DNA from: Williamsia sp. | GTDB lineage: Bacteria > Actinomycetota > Actinomycetes > Mycobacteriales > Mycobacteriaceae | Length of the DNA stretch: 32,971 bases | Assembly: GCF_016462415.1 (NCBI RefSeq) | Contig: NZ_JAEMTF010000051.1 | Span: forward strand, 1-32,971 | Direction of reading: 5' to 3' | Shown: piece after piece, positions 23,305-30,116 of the stretch | Layout of the letters: every line of letters starts with the position of its first letter | How positions within the stretch are numbered: the stretch's first letter is position 1 | Position numbers and translations under genes: made by a program | The notes under the pieces: generated by a model | The model's input: the letters and a program-made list of their open reading frames with translations, nothing else | Told to the model about the DNA's origin: nothing | Databases searched by the model: none

Positions 23305-23344
23305 CACGCTCGTGTGTGATGCACCTCACGTCACCTCGAGCGTG
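23305..23344 (+). other. Stem-loop after the GAF-ANTAR gene
   Basis: CACGCTCG (23305-23312) pairs perfectly with CGAGCGTG (23337-23344) around a 24-base loop, starting 8 bases after the stop. No T run follows. It may end the sigma factor operon or be an RNA element in the csbD leader. Confidence 0.4.
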
Positions 23345-23406
23345 CACATCCGGTGCGTCCGCCCGACTACCTCCACGAACACACGACCGCACACAAGGAG
23401 AAACAC

Positions 23407-23577
23407 ATGAGCTTCGTCGACAAGGCCAAGAACGCTGCAGAAGACGCGATCGGCAAGGCCAAGGAGGTCGTCGGTGACGTGACCGACAACAAGGACCTCG
23501 AGGCCGAGGGCAAGGGCGACCAGGGCAAGGCCGGCGTCAAGAAGGTCGGCGAGAACATCAAGGACACCTTCAAGTAA
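23407..23577 (+). CDS. CsbD family stress protein
   Basis: The product is 56 residues: MSFVDKAKNAAEDAIGKAKE, then a highly charged helical stretch with the family's G-x-x-T/D-x-x-x-L-x-A-E-G-K-x-D-Q pattern (DNKDLEAEGKGDQGKAGVKK). CsbD proteins are small, very hydrophilic, general-stress-induced proteins whose biochemical role is not settled. ATG 23407 is preceded by AGGAG with 6-base spacing. It is followed directly by a strong stem-loop terminator. It is the first gene after the ANTAR operon and has its own leader. Confidence 0.9.
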   Translation: MSFVDKAKNAAEDAIGKAKEVVGDVTDNKDLEAEGKGDQGKAGVKKVGENIKDTFK

Positions 23578-23589
23578 CACCTGCGTGAG

Positions 23590-23629
23590 CCGGTTGGGCG
23601 CACTTCGCGCCCAACCGGATCCGTTTTCC
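23590..23629 (+). terminator. Intrinsic terminator after csbD
   Basis: CCGGTTGGGCGC (23590-23601) pairs perfectly with its complement at 23607-23618, with loop ACTTC, followed by ATCCGTTTTCC. It lies 12 bases after the stop and upstream of the small ORF-aquaporin genes. Confidence 0.85.
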
Positions 23630-23755
23630 TCCGCGACGGTGAGTACGCCCGTCCCGTAGTCGTCGTTCGCGACGCCCATCACATCCGCACGACCACAGCC
23701 GACGCATCCGCGCCCGGCCGATCTGTCGTGCGCCGAACACATTGGAGTGGACATC

Positions 23756-23872
23756 ATGAGTGGACAACGCAGTCTCGCCAGCCGTCTCTATGCAGGTCTG
23801 GGTCGCGTGACCTGGGGCGTGCTCAAGCGCAAGCTCGACGAGCGGCGACAGGGACGCGAGCGCTCCCGATGA
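23756..23872 (+). CDS. 38-residue basic small protein coupled to the aquaporin gene
   Basis: ATG 23756 has GGAG 8 bases upstream and reads 38 codons to TGA 23870-23872. The stop overlaps the aquaporin ATG at 23869 as ATGA, a classic translational-coupling junction. The peptide has an Arg/Lys-rich composition, one short hydrophobic patch (ASRLYAGLGRVTWGVLKR) that could form an amphipathic helix on the membrane, and a basic tail (KLDERRQGRERSR). No known family. It may be a leader that controls aquaporin translation, or a real small membrane-surface protein. A weak stress-sigma-like pair, GTTT (23623) and GAGTAC (23641), lies upstream. Confidence 0.6.
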   Translation: MSGQRSLASRLYAGLGRVTWGVLKRKLDERRQGRERSR

Positions 23873-24570
23873 GCGAGGCATCCCTGACCCGCGCCGGCAT
23901 CGCCGAGGGCGTGGGCACGGCTGTGCTCGTCATCGGAGGCGTGGGAACAGCCGTGCTGGCCGGCGACACCGTGGGCACCGTGGGGATCGCGCTCGCGTTC
24001 GGGCTGACGCTCCTCGCGCTCGTCTTCGCCATCGGACCGATCTCGGGCTGCCACGTCAACCCGGCAGTCACCCTCGGAGTGTTGGTGTCGGGTCGCATCG
24101 AGGTTCGGCGGGCTCTCGCCTACGTGGCGGCCCAGGTCCTGGGCGCGATCATCGGTGCCGCACTCGTCCTGGTCATCGCCTCGGGACGTCCCGGCTACTC
24201 CGTCGACGCCGACGGGTTGGGCACCAACGGTTTCGGGTCGGCGTCGAAGGGTGGCTACGGACTGGTCCCGGTCGCGATCATCGAGATGGTGGCCACCGCC
24301 ATCCTGGTCTTCGTCGTGCTCGCGGTGACCGCACGTTCGGCGCCGTCGTCCACCGCGGTCGGTGTCCCCATCGGACTCACCCTGACCGTGCTGCACCTGA
24401 TCGCGATCGGTATCGACTCCACGTCGGTCAACCCGGCGCGCTCGATCGGCCCGGCGCTGTTCGCCGGCGATCTCGCGCTGTCCCAACTGTGGGCCTTCAT
24501 CGTCTTCCCCCTCCTCGGCGCGCTCGTCGCGGCAGGTCTCCACCGAGTCGTGTTCGACGAATCTCGTTGA
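23869..24570 (+). CDS. AqpZ-type aquaporin (MIP family water channel)
   Basis: The product is 233 residues with six TM helices and two half-helices carrying the NPA motifs at 64-66 (CHVNPAVT) and 188-190 (STSVNPARSIGPA). By comparison with E. coli AqpZ, the selectivity-filter residues are F44, H176, T185 and R191, the narrow water-selective set rather than the glycerol-type set. It should mediate fast water flow across the plasma membrane during osmotic change. The start is ATG 23869 within ATGA; the longer reading from 23728 runs over the small ORF in another frame. Its neighbours CsbD, LapA-domain and GlsB/YeaQ proteins fit an osmotic-stress setting. Confidence 0.93.
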   Translation: MSEASLTRAGIAEGVGTAVLVIGGVGTAVLAGDTVGTVGIALAFGLTLLALVFAIGPISGCHVNPAVTLGVLVSGRIEVRRALAYVAAQVLGAIIGAALVLVIASGRPGYSVDADGLGTNGFGSASKGGYGLVPVAIIEMVATAILVFVVLAVTARSAPSSTAVGVPIGLTLTVLHLIAIGIDSTSVNPARSIGPALFAGDLALSQLWAFIVFPLLGALVAAGLHRVVFDESR

Positions 24571-24601
24571 GCGACATCACCCATCACCGACAGGAATCAC
24601 C

Positions 24602-24850
24602 ATGAACACCTCCACCCCGGCCCGCCGTTCCGGATCCGTCCTCTCGAAGATCACCCTGGTGATCGGCCTGGTGCTGATCGTCGCCCTGGTTGTCTTCGTG
24701 CTCCAGAACACCGATCACACCCGCATCGAGTTCATCAGCTTCGACTTCGATCTCGGGGTCGGCGTCGCGCTGCTCGGGGCCGCTGTGGTCGGCGCTGTGA
24801 TCGCTCTCATCGTCAGCGCGACCATCCGTGTCCGCCGAGCGGTGAAGTGA
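24602..24850 (+). CDS. LapA-domain small membrane protein
   Basis: The product is 82 residues with two TM helices (about 17-37 and 53-73) joined by the family motif VFVLQNTDHTRIEFISFDFDL. In Gram-negative bacteria LapA acts in control of lipopolysaccharide assembly. Actinobacterial members of this DUF1049/LapA domain have no assigned role. An AGG-containing site precedes the ATG. It follows the aquaporin after 31 bases, likely in the same transcript. Confidence 0.85.
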   Translation: MNTSTPARRSGSVLSKITLVIGLVLIVALVVFVLQNTDHTRIEFISFDFDLGVGVALLGAAVVGAVIALIVSATIRVRRAVK

Positions 24851-24895
24851 TCGCCCGGAGTTCGTCGGCGCAGCCTCGTCACGGTCGGCGCTGAC

Positions 24896-25696
24896 ATGGC
24901 GAAGCCACTCGGTGACGCCGAACTCGTCGACATCCTGTACCGGGCAACAGGTCTCATCGGGCCGGTACTCGATGCCCTGGAACACGACGACCCGTTCACC
25001 GGCAACGAACGTCTGCGCTCGGACGACGACGGCGACGACTCCGTCGGAACCGACGCTGATCCGTCGTTCTCCGACAGGGCGATCGCGGCGGCTGCCGACT
25101 CGTTGTCGTGGGTGACCAACAAGGCGTCGGCGCCCGGATCCGAGAAATGGCAGGGACTCTCCGTCGACGAACGGTCGGACTGGTGGGTCTCGCGTGTCGG
25201 CGCCCTGACGTCGGTGCTCGTCGCGTATCCGGGGGTGTTCGGCGCCGCCTCGGATCGTCTGCCGATCCAGGACGTCCTCGGGTTCACCCAGCAGGCTTTC
25301 GTGCTGTGCGCGATCGCGCGGGTGCACGACGTGACCGACAGGTCGCGCCAGACCGACCTGCTCGCATCCGTGCTGTGCGGACGAACGGTCGACACCGCCG
25401 CGATTCGTACGGAGGCGTCGGAGAAGGCCGCCGCGGAGCCGGCGGACTCACCGGCTCGGTCGCCACGATCGTGGTCGGCGCGGGACGTGGTGGCACGGGT
25501 GTGGACCACCGCGAAACTGCTGCGTGCTGTGGTCGGTGAGGCCAAACGGCGTCCGGCGCCGGGACGGCTGTCGAAGATGCTCAGTGCGGTTCCGGTCGTG
25601 GGGGCCGCCGCCGATTACGTGGGGGAGCGTTCGGCGCTCAAGCGTGCGGCCAAGGCGGCCACAGCATGGCTCTCGAAAGGGCCCGTTCAGGTCTGA
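24896..25696 (+). CDS. Uncharacterised protein, 266 residues, with hydrophobic helical middle and basic C-terminus
   Basis: I do not recognise this gene with confidence. The N-terminus (about 1-75) is acidic and likely flexible. The middle (WWVSRVGALTSVLVAYPGVFGAASDRLPIQDVLGFTQQAFVLCAIARVHDV) is amphipathic-helical, with weak resemblance to EcsC/DUF697-type domains that sit at membranes. The C-terminus is basic (GRLSKMLSAVPVVGAAADYVGERSALKRAAKAATAW). There is no clear TM segment or catalytic motif. It lies 45 bases after the LapA-domain gene on the same strand, and its last 10 bases overlap the convergent small gene. ATG 24896 has no strong ribosome site. Confidence 0.6.
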   Translation: MAKPLGDAELVDILYRATGLIGPVLDALEHDDPFTGNERLRSDDDGDDSVGTDADPSFSDRAIAAAADSLSWVTNKASAPGSEKWQGLSVDERSDWWVSRVGALTSVLVAYPGVFGAASDRLPIQDVLGFTQQAFVLCAIARVHDVTDRSRQTDLLASVLCGRTVDTAAIRTEASEKAAAEPADSPARSPRSWSARDVVARVWTTAKLLRAVVGEAKRRPAPGRLSKMLSAVPVVGAAADYVGERSALKRAAKAATAWLSKGPVQV

Positions 25697-25977
25697 GGGG
25701 GACGGGGGACGTCGGTCTCCCACCGCGCGCGACGTTCGTCGTCGGTCTGCTCCCACCACGGCGTTCCACGCTCACCGAGCGCGACCTTCGCGGCCTGCAC
25801 CCCGGCACGTGATTCGGGTGCGCCCTGGGTGCGACGCACGTCGCGACGCCAGGCCATCAGGATCGACCGGAGCTCGGCGTTGCGGTCGTCGGGGATGAGT
25901 GGATCGGTCGCACGCCAACGACGGCCGCCCACGATGATGTGGCGGCCGTCGTCGGTGCGCTCGGGTTCACCCGGCAC
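25687..25977 (-). CDS. Small conserved actinobacterial protein (often annotated biopolymer transporter Tol)
   Basis: The product is 96 residues, soluble and charged. It has RHIIVGGRRWRATDPLIPD, then ELRSILMAWRRDVRR, then VQAAKVALGERGTPWWE. These match a small family found widely in Actinobacteria and frequently labelled Tol transporter in databases, a label not supported by any membrane or periplasmic feature here. Function unknown. The start is GTG 25977. The 3' end overlaps the convergent 266-residue gene by 10 bases. Confidence 0.72.
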   Translation of the reverse strand: MPGEPERTDDGRHIIVGGRRWRATDPLIPDDRNAELRSILMAWRRDVRRTQGAPESRAGVQAAKVALGERGTPWWEQTDDERRARWETDVPRPPQT

Positions 25978-26019
25978 GCGTCACCTCGCGACGCGTGGGG
26001 CGATACCGGTGATCGTCGA

Positions 26020-26304
26020 TCAGCGCTTCACGAGCTTGACGATGTAGAGCAGGATGACCGACCCGATGAGGGCGGTGAGGAACGTGAAGAACCATCCGCC
26101 GCTCGCCGTGTCGAACGCAAAGCTGAGCAGGAATCCGCCCAGGAACGCGCCGATCACGCCGACGATGACGTTGAGGACGATTCCCATCTGCTTGTCGGTA
26201 CCCATGAACTTGCTGGCCAACCAGCCGGCGAGGCCGCCGATGATGATGTAGCCGATGATCCCCACCGACGTCGTCGTGGTGGAACGCTCGGCCAGGATCT
26301 CCAC
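26020..26304 (-). CDS. GlsB/YeaQ/YmgE family small membrane protein
   Basis: The product is 94 residues from GTG 26304, with three TM helices and the Gly-rich family pattern GIIGYIIIGGLAGWLASKFMG, GIVLNVIVGVIGAFLGGFLL, then a third helix. The family is tied to envelope and acid/osmotic stress. In some Firmicutes GlsB is the membrane partner of Asp23/Gls24 proteins, which fits the Asp23-like genes in this island. A good GGAGGAG (26329-26335, minus strand) lies 24 bases before the GTG but only 6 bases before an in-frame ATC at 26322, so the true start may be non-canonical and six residues longer. Confidence 0.85.
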   Translation of the reverse strand: MEILAERSTTTTSVGIIGYIIIGGLAGWLASKFMGTDKQMGIVLNVIVGVIGAFLGGFLLSFAFDTASGGWFFTFLTALIGSVILLYIVKLVKR

Positions 26305-26549
26305 TGCGGTAGCGGTATTGATGATGTTCTCCTCCGGTTCGTGTGATGCGGTACGCCCCTCAACCTACGGGGCGCGATGTCCGCGTGAGCACGGATTTGC
26401 TCTCCGGACTCGCCGCGGGCAAGGATTGTGGGCGGGTGTCGGGTCGAGTAGGTGCCGAGGTGCCTTTGTGATCGGCCCGCGCTGTGCGCGGGTGGACGCA
26501 GCCCGAGTTGCCGACGGAGCGATGCCGTCACCGTCAAGGAGCCTGGTAA

Positions 26550-27563
26550 ATGCGTGATTTCGTCTGCCGCACATGTGGTCAACAGCTTTCCTTCGAGAAC
26601 ACACTGTGTCTCAAGTGTTCGAGTCATCTCGGGTTCCACCTCCCGACGAGGACGATCTATTCGTTCGACGCCTCGGAGGAGCCCGAAATCGAGGGCACCA
26701 CACTGATTCGGTGTGCGAACAACAAGGTTGCGGCCTGCAACTGGATGGTGGCCAAGGGTCCCGGCAACGACGCACTGTGTGAATCGTGCCGCCTGACCCG
26801 GACCCGGCCCGGTGACGACGACGCCGACGCGTTGGAGAAGTTCGCCGAGGCCGAGGCGGCCAAGCGTCGGGTGATCCTCGAACTCACCGAACTCGAACTG
26901 CCGATCGTGGGCCGCGTCGAGGATCCGGACAACGGGCTGGGCTTCGACCTGCTCTCCAGCGAGCAGCAAAACGTCATCACCGGCCACGCCAACGGTCTGA
27001 TCACGCTCGACCTCGCCGAGGGCGACGACGTGCACCGTGAGCAGTTGCGCGTGTCGATGGACGAGCCGTACCGCACCCTGATCGGCCACTTCCGCCACGA
27101 GATCGGCCACTACTTCCAGACGGTGTTGGTGGGGGCGGGCGACCACCGGCCGCGCTTCGAGGAACTCTTCGGCAATCCTGACGACGACTACCAGGCCGCC
27201 CTCGACCGGCACTACAACGACGGCCCGCCGTCCGACTGGCACTCCGACTACGTCTCCTCGTACGCCACGATGCACCCCGCGGAGGACTGGGCCGAGACCT
27301 TCGCCCACTACCTCCACATCCGCGACACCCTCGACACGGCCGCGGCGTTCGCGATGGCCCCCGCCGGTGCGACGCTGGACAGCGCGCTGCCCGGTGAGGT
27401 GGGATTCGAGCGGATAATCGAGTTGTGGTTGCCACTGTCGTGGTCGCTGAACCAGATCAACCGGTCGATGGGCCACCAGGATCTGTACCCGTTTGTGCTG
27501 CCCGCGCGGGTGTTGGAGAAGATGGCCTTCGTCCACTCGTTGGTGGAACCCACAAAGGTGTGA
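26550..27563 (+). CDS. Zinc-ribbon metallopeptidase
   Basis: The product is 337 residues. Its N-terminal zinc ribbons use C6/C9/C20/C23 and probably C55/C63/C77/C80. A central-to-C-terminal peptidase domain has the zincin motif HEIGHYF (H183, E184, H187), followed downstream by HPAEDWAETFAHYLHIRD, whose Glu/Asp residues are typical of a third-ligand region. This matches the bacterial family of putative zinc-binding metallopeptidases with zinc-ribbon N-termini. No signal peptide is seen, so it acts in the cytoplasm. AAGGAG lies 8 bases before ATG 26550. It is divergent from glsB and 40 bases upstream of the second GAF-ANTAR gene. Its substrate is unknown. Confidence 0.85.
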   Translation: MRDFVCRTCGQQLSFENTLCLKCSSHLGFHLPTRTIYSFDASEEPEIEGTTLIRCANNKVAACNWMVAKGPGNDALCESCRLTRTRPGDDDADALEKFAEAEAAKRRVILELTELELPIVGRVEDPDNGLGFDLLSSEQQNVITGHANGLITLDLAEGDDVHREQLRVSMDEPYRTLIGHFRHEIGHYFQTVLVGAGDHRPRFEELFGNPDDDYQAALDRHYNDGPPSDWHSDYVSSYATMHPAEDWAETFAHYLHIRDTLDTAAAFAMAPAGATLDSALPGEVGFERIIELWLPLSWSLNQINRSMGHQDLYPFVLPARVLEKMAFVHSLVEPTKV

Positions 27564-27603
27564 TCGCGGGCGTGCCGTGATGTGAGATGGAAGGTGTTGG
27601 CCC

Positions 27604-28314
27604 ATGAGCGACGTAGCTCCCGACCAGAACGTTCACCGTGCGATCGCCGAGTTGGCTCGGCGCCTGCACACGGCCAAGGATCGGTCGCTCGACGACGTCC
27701 TGAATGACGTGGTCGATGGGGCGGTGCAGAACGTGCCCGGCGTCGAGTCCGCGAGCATCTCGGTGACATCCGGCCGCGCGGAGCTCAAGACCGAGGTCGC
27801 CACCGACGAGCTGGCCGTCCGCCACAACGAGATCCAGGTCAAACACGGCGAGGGTCCGTGCCTCGCGGCTGCGTGGGACGAACCCATCGTCCGGGTCGAC
27901 GACCTCGACACCGAGACGCGGTGGCCCGCCTACGTCGCCGAGGCCCGCGACGCCATCCCGTATCGAGCCATCCTGTCGTTCCGGCTGTACACCGCGGCGG
28001 AGACCCTGGGGTCGCTGACCATGTACTCACGTGCTCCCGGCAACTTCGGCGAGGACGTGGAGGAGATCGGCGCGATCTTCGCCGCCCATGCCGCGAACGC
28101 GTGGATCGCCAGCGAGCGCAACATCCAGTTCAACAGTGCGTTGGCCAGCCGCGACATCATCGGACAGGCCAAGGGCATGATCATGGAGCGTTTCAGCATC
28201 GACGCCGTGCAGGCCTTCGAGCTGCTGCGCCGGTTGTCGCAGGACAGCAACGTCAAACTGGTCGAACTGGCCACGCAACTCGTCGAGACCGATCACCCAA
28301 CCGCAACGGACTGA
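27604..28314 (+). CDS. GAF-ANTAR regulator (RNA-binding antiterminator type), second copy
   Basis: The product is 236 residues: a GAF domain (about 25-165; SASISVTSGR, GEGPCLAAAWDEPIVRVDDL, LGSLTMYSRAP) and a C-terminal ANTAR domain (about 175-228; ALASRDIIGQAKGMIMERFS, AVQAFELLRRLSQDSNVKLVELA). The Q-A-K-G-x-I-M core is shared with the first copy at 22464, but the proteins differ clearly in length and elsewhere, so this is not a recent duplication. Like other ANTAR proteins it probably binds paired RNA hairpins to prevent transcription termination. It may be co-transcribed with the metallopeptidase gene. Confidence 0.87.
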   Translation: MSDVAPDQNVHRAIAELARRLHTAKDRSLDDVLNDVVDGAVQNVPGVESASISVTSGRAELKTEVATDELAVRHNEIQVKHGEGPCLAAAWDEPIVRVDDLDTETRWPAYVAEARDAIPYRAILSFRLYTAAETLGSLTMYSRAPGNFGEDVEEIGAIFAAHAANAWIASERNIQFNSALASRDIIGQAKGMIMERFSIDAVQAFELLRRLSQDSNVKLVELATQLVETDHPTATD

Positions 28315-28341
28315 CTGCTCGGGGCACAGCAGCATAGATGC

Positions 28342-28812
28342 CTAACGGGCAGCCCGGATCGCGATGTCGTCGGAGTCGACTTCTCGCGCATGATCGGCCG
28401 TCACGCACACGCGGATCTCGTCCCCGCTGTCGCGGGCGACGAACCGCAGCGGTGGCCTGCCGTCCTGCAGATGGGTGTCACCCCACTGCACCAGGGCGAG
28501 CAGCACCGGCAACAGGTCCTCGCCCGCCGCGGTGAGGCGGTACTCGTCGCGCGTGCGTGCACCCGCCTCGCGGTAGGGCGTCCGCGCGATGACGTCTGCC
28601 GACTCCAACTGCCGCAGGGCGCGGGAGACCGCGGGTGCCGAGACCCCGATCCGTTCGACGAAATCCTCGAATCGTGTCGTGCCGTAGAAACATTCGCGGA
28701 CCACGAGGAAGACGGTCTTGGTACCGAGCAGGTCGAGGACCATGGCCGCCGAACACGCATCGGCGCGCCACCGACCGCGGTCGGCCAGACGCGTCTCGAA
28801 CTCCATGGGCAT
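28342..28812 (-). CDS. HxlR-family transcriptional regulator
   Basis: The product is 156 residues. The winged-helix core has the HxlR marks DLLGTKTVFLVVRECFYGTTRF (usually W-x-x-x-I-L near a G), ISxPAVSRALRQLESADVI-like recognition helix and RDEYRLTAAGEDLLPVLLAL. HxlR proteins commonly bind inverted repeats upstream of divergent oxidoreductase genes and respond to reactive small molecules. The divergent SDR gene and the two palindromes between them fit this. ATG 28812 is 6 bases after the TATAGT element, so a leaderless transcript is likely; ATG 28806 would remove two residues. Confidence 0.85.
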   Translation of the reverse strand: MPMEFETRLADRGRWRADACSAAMVLDLLGTKTVFLVVRECFYGTTRFEDFVERIGVSAPAVSRALRQLESADVIARTPYREAGARTRDEYRLTAAGEDLLPVLLALVQWGDTHLQDGRPPLRFVARDSGDEIRVCVTADHAREVDSDDIAIRAAR

Positions 28813-28818
28813 GACCAC

Positions 28819-28824
28819 ACTATA
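28819..28824 (-). promoter_or_regulatory. -10 element of the leaderless hxlR promoter
   Basis: TATAGT on the minus strand ends 6 bases before ATG 28812. It lies next to the first operator-like palindrome (28826-28841), which would let the regulator control its own gene. Confidence 0.5.
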
Positions 28825-28825
28825 A

Positions 28826-28841
28826 CTAACGCTTGCGTTAG
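28826..28841. promoter_or_regulatory. First HxlR operator-like palindrome
   Basis: CTAACGC-TT-GCGTTAG has perfect 7-base arms. It overlaps a -35-like TTGCGT (28834-28839), which stands 17 bases from TAGACT (28857-28862), a promoter reading toward the SDR gene. Confidence 0.6.
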
Positions 28842-28862
28842 CCAGGCGGCGATGCCTAGACT

Positions 28863-28888
28863 TCTGACTAACGATAACATTAGTCAGA
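28863..28888. promoter_or_regulatory. Second HxlR operator-like palindrome
   Basis: TCTGACTAA and TTAGTCAGA are perfect 9-base arms with an 8-base spacer. The inner part shares CTAACG with the first palindrome. It covers the predicted transcription start (about 28869) and ends just before the AGGGAG ribosome site of the SDR gene. Confidence 0.6.
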
Positions 28889-28900
28889 GGGAGTTGAGTC

Positions 28901-29602
28901 ATGACATCGATCGAGGGCGCAGTGGTTCTGGTGACCGGGGGTCGGCGCGGCCTGGGTGCCGCGGTGGTCGACGAGGTGCTCGCGCGTGGGGCGCGGGCGG
29001 TCTACTCCACGGCGCGCACGGCGTTCGACGACCCGCGGCCGGCGGTCACGACCGCGGTGCTCGAGGTGCGTTCGCAGGAGTCGGTCGACGCGCTGGCGGG
29101 GATCGCCGGTGACGTGGACATCGTCATCAACAACGCGGGTGTGTTGCTCCCGGCGCCCCTGCTGACCGGCGACCTCGCCGATGTCCAGGACACGTTCGAC
29201 GTCAACGCCTTCGGGCCGTTACGGGTCGTCCGGTCGTTCGCCCCGATACTGGCCGCGAACGGCGGCGGTGCCGTCGTGAACGTCCACTCGGTGCTGTCGT
29301 GGCTCGGTGGCAGCGGCGCCTACGGCGCATCGAAGGCGGCGATCTGGTCGATCACCAACTCGCTGCGCGCCGAACTCGCGGAGCAGAACACCCACGTCCT
29401 CGGTGTGCACGCCGGCTTCATCGACACCGAGATGGTCTCCGACATCGGGCTGCCGAAGACCTCGCCCGCGGTGATCGCGGCTCGCATCCTCGACGGGCTC
29501 GAGGCTGGGCAGGTCGAGGTGCTGGCCGACGACACCACCGTCGCGGTCAAGGCGATGCTCGCCGGCCCGGTCGAGAACCTCACGTTCACCTCCGCGCACT
29601 GA
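28901..29602 (+). CDS. Short-chain dehydrogenase/reductase (SDR)
   Basis: The product is 233 residues of classical SDR type. The cofactor motif TGGRRGLG is at 12-19, NNAG at 77-80, and catalytic Ser133, Tyr141 and Lys145 (Y-x3-K in YGASK) are all present. It reduces or oxidises a carbonyl/hydroxyl compound with NAD(P)H; an Arg after the first Gly pair (GGRR) leans toward NADPH. AGGGAG sits 7 bases before ATG 28901. The upstream region carries two palindromes probably bound by the divergent HxlR regulator. The tautomerase gene follows after 26 bases with its own ribosome site, so the pair may act on the same small carbonyl compound. Confidence 0.9.
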   Translation: MTSIEGAVVLVTGGRRGLGAAVVDEVLARGARAVYSTARTAFDDPRPAVTTAVLEVRSQESVDALAGIAGDVDIVINNAGVLLPAPLLTGDLADVQDTFDVNAFGPLRVVRSFAPILAANGGGAVVNVHSVLSWLGGSGAYGASKAAIWSITNSLRAELAEQNTHVLGVHAGFIDTEMVSDIGLPKTSPAVIAARILDGLEAGQVEVLADDTTVAVKAMLAGPVENLTFTSAH

Positions 29603-29628
29603 CCCGTCACCCGACCAGGAGAAAACCG

Positions 29629-30054
29629 ATGCCACTCTGGACAATCCACCATTCACCGGGAGTCTTCACCGACGACGACAAGGCCTCGCTCGCCGGCGAG
29701 ATCACCGACCGGTACGAGAAGGTCGGACTGCCGAGGTTCTACGTGGTCGTGATCTTCCGCGAGGTGACCGCCGCCGACTTCTTCGTCGGCGGGGTCTCGG
29801 CGCCGCTCAGCGCGCGGGTCGAGATCGCCCACATCGCCAGGCATCTGCCCGACTCGGCGAGTCGGCGCCGAACCGCCAGGTGGGTCGGAGATGTGTTGGC
29901 CCCGTATCTCGAACGCCACGACGGGTTGCACTGGGAGTTCCACATCGACGAGACCAGCGAGGAACTCTGGATGATCAACGGACTGGTGCCGCCACCGGCT
30001 CGCTCCGATGCGGAGAAGGAGTGGGCGAGAACGAATGAGGCAGCGGCCTACTGA
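29629..30054 (+). CDS. Tautomerase superfamily protein (cis-CaaD-like)
   Basis: The product is 141 residues with Pro2 directly after the initiator Met, the catalytic base of the tautomerase superfamily once Met is removed. The sequence PLWTIHHSPGVFTDDDKASL, then PRFYVVVIFREV and further blocks match the longer (~140-residue) cis-3-chloroacrylic-acid-dehalogenase-like tautomerases rather than short 4-oxalocrotonate tautomerases. ATG 29629 has AGGAG 7 bases upstream. It sits with the SDR under likely HxlR control, so a role in handling reactive carbonyl or unsaturated acids is plausible but inferred. Substrate unknown. Confidence 0.82.
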   Translation: MPLWTIHHSPGVFTDDDKASLAGEITDRYEKVGLPRFYVVVIFREVTAADFFVGGVSAPLSARVEIAHIARHLPDSASRRRTARWVGDVLAPYLERHDGLHWEFHIDETSEELWMINGLVPPPARSDAEKEWARTNEAAAY

Positions 30055-30059
30055 GACCT

Positions 30060-30107
30060 AGATCAATTGATCTCTGCCATGCCGACCGGCGGTCGGTCGC
30101 ATAAAAT
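30060..30107. promoter_or_regulatory. Regulatory region of the DUF1275 gene: two palindromes and a -10 element
   Basis: AGATCAATTGATCT (30060-30073) is a perfect 14-base palindrome. CCGACC-GGC-GGTCGG (30082-30096) is a second inverted repeat. TAAAAT (30102-30107) is a good -10 hexamer ending 9 bases before ATG 30117, predicting a leader of only 2-3 bases. No clear -35 is seen, so one of the palindromes may bind an activator, or a repressor. Confidence 0.45.
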
Positions 30108-30116
30108 CCGACAATA

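Noticed and set aside
23316-23329. GTGA-TGCACC-TCAC hexaloop hairpin as an ANTAR protein target
   Set aside because: The length of the loop fits, but known ANTAR targets need A at loop position 1 and G at position 4; here they are T and A. No second paired hairpin is beside it.
26354-26374. CGCCCC/GGGGCG hairpin and CCCGCGC/GCGCGGG hairpin (26476-26492) between glsB and the metallopeptidase gene
   Set aside because: Neither has a T run, conserved loop or alternative pairing; in GC-rich DNA such stems arise by chance.
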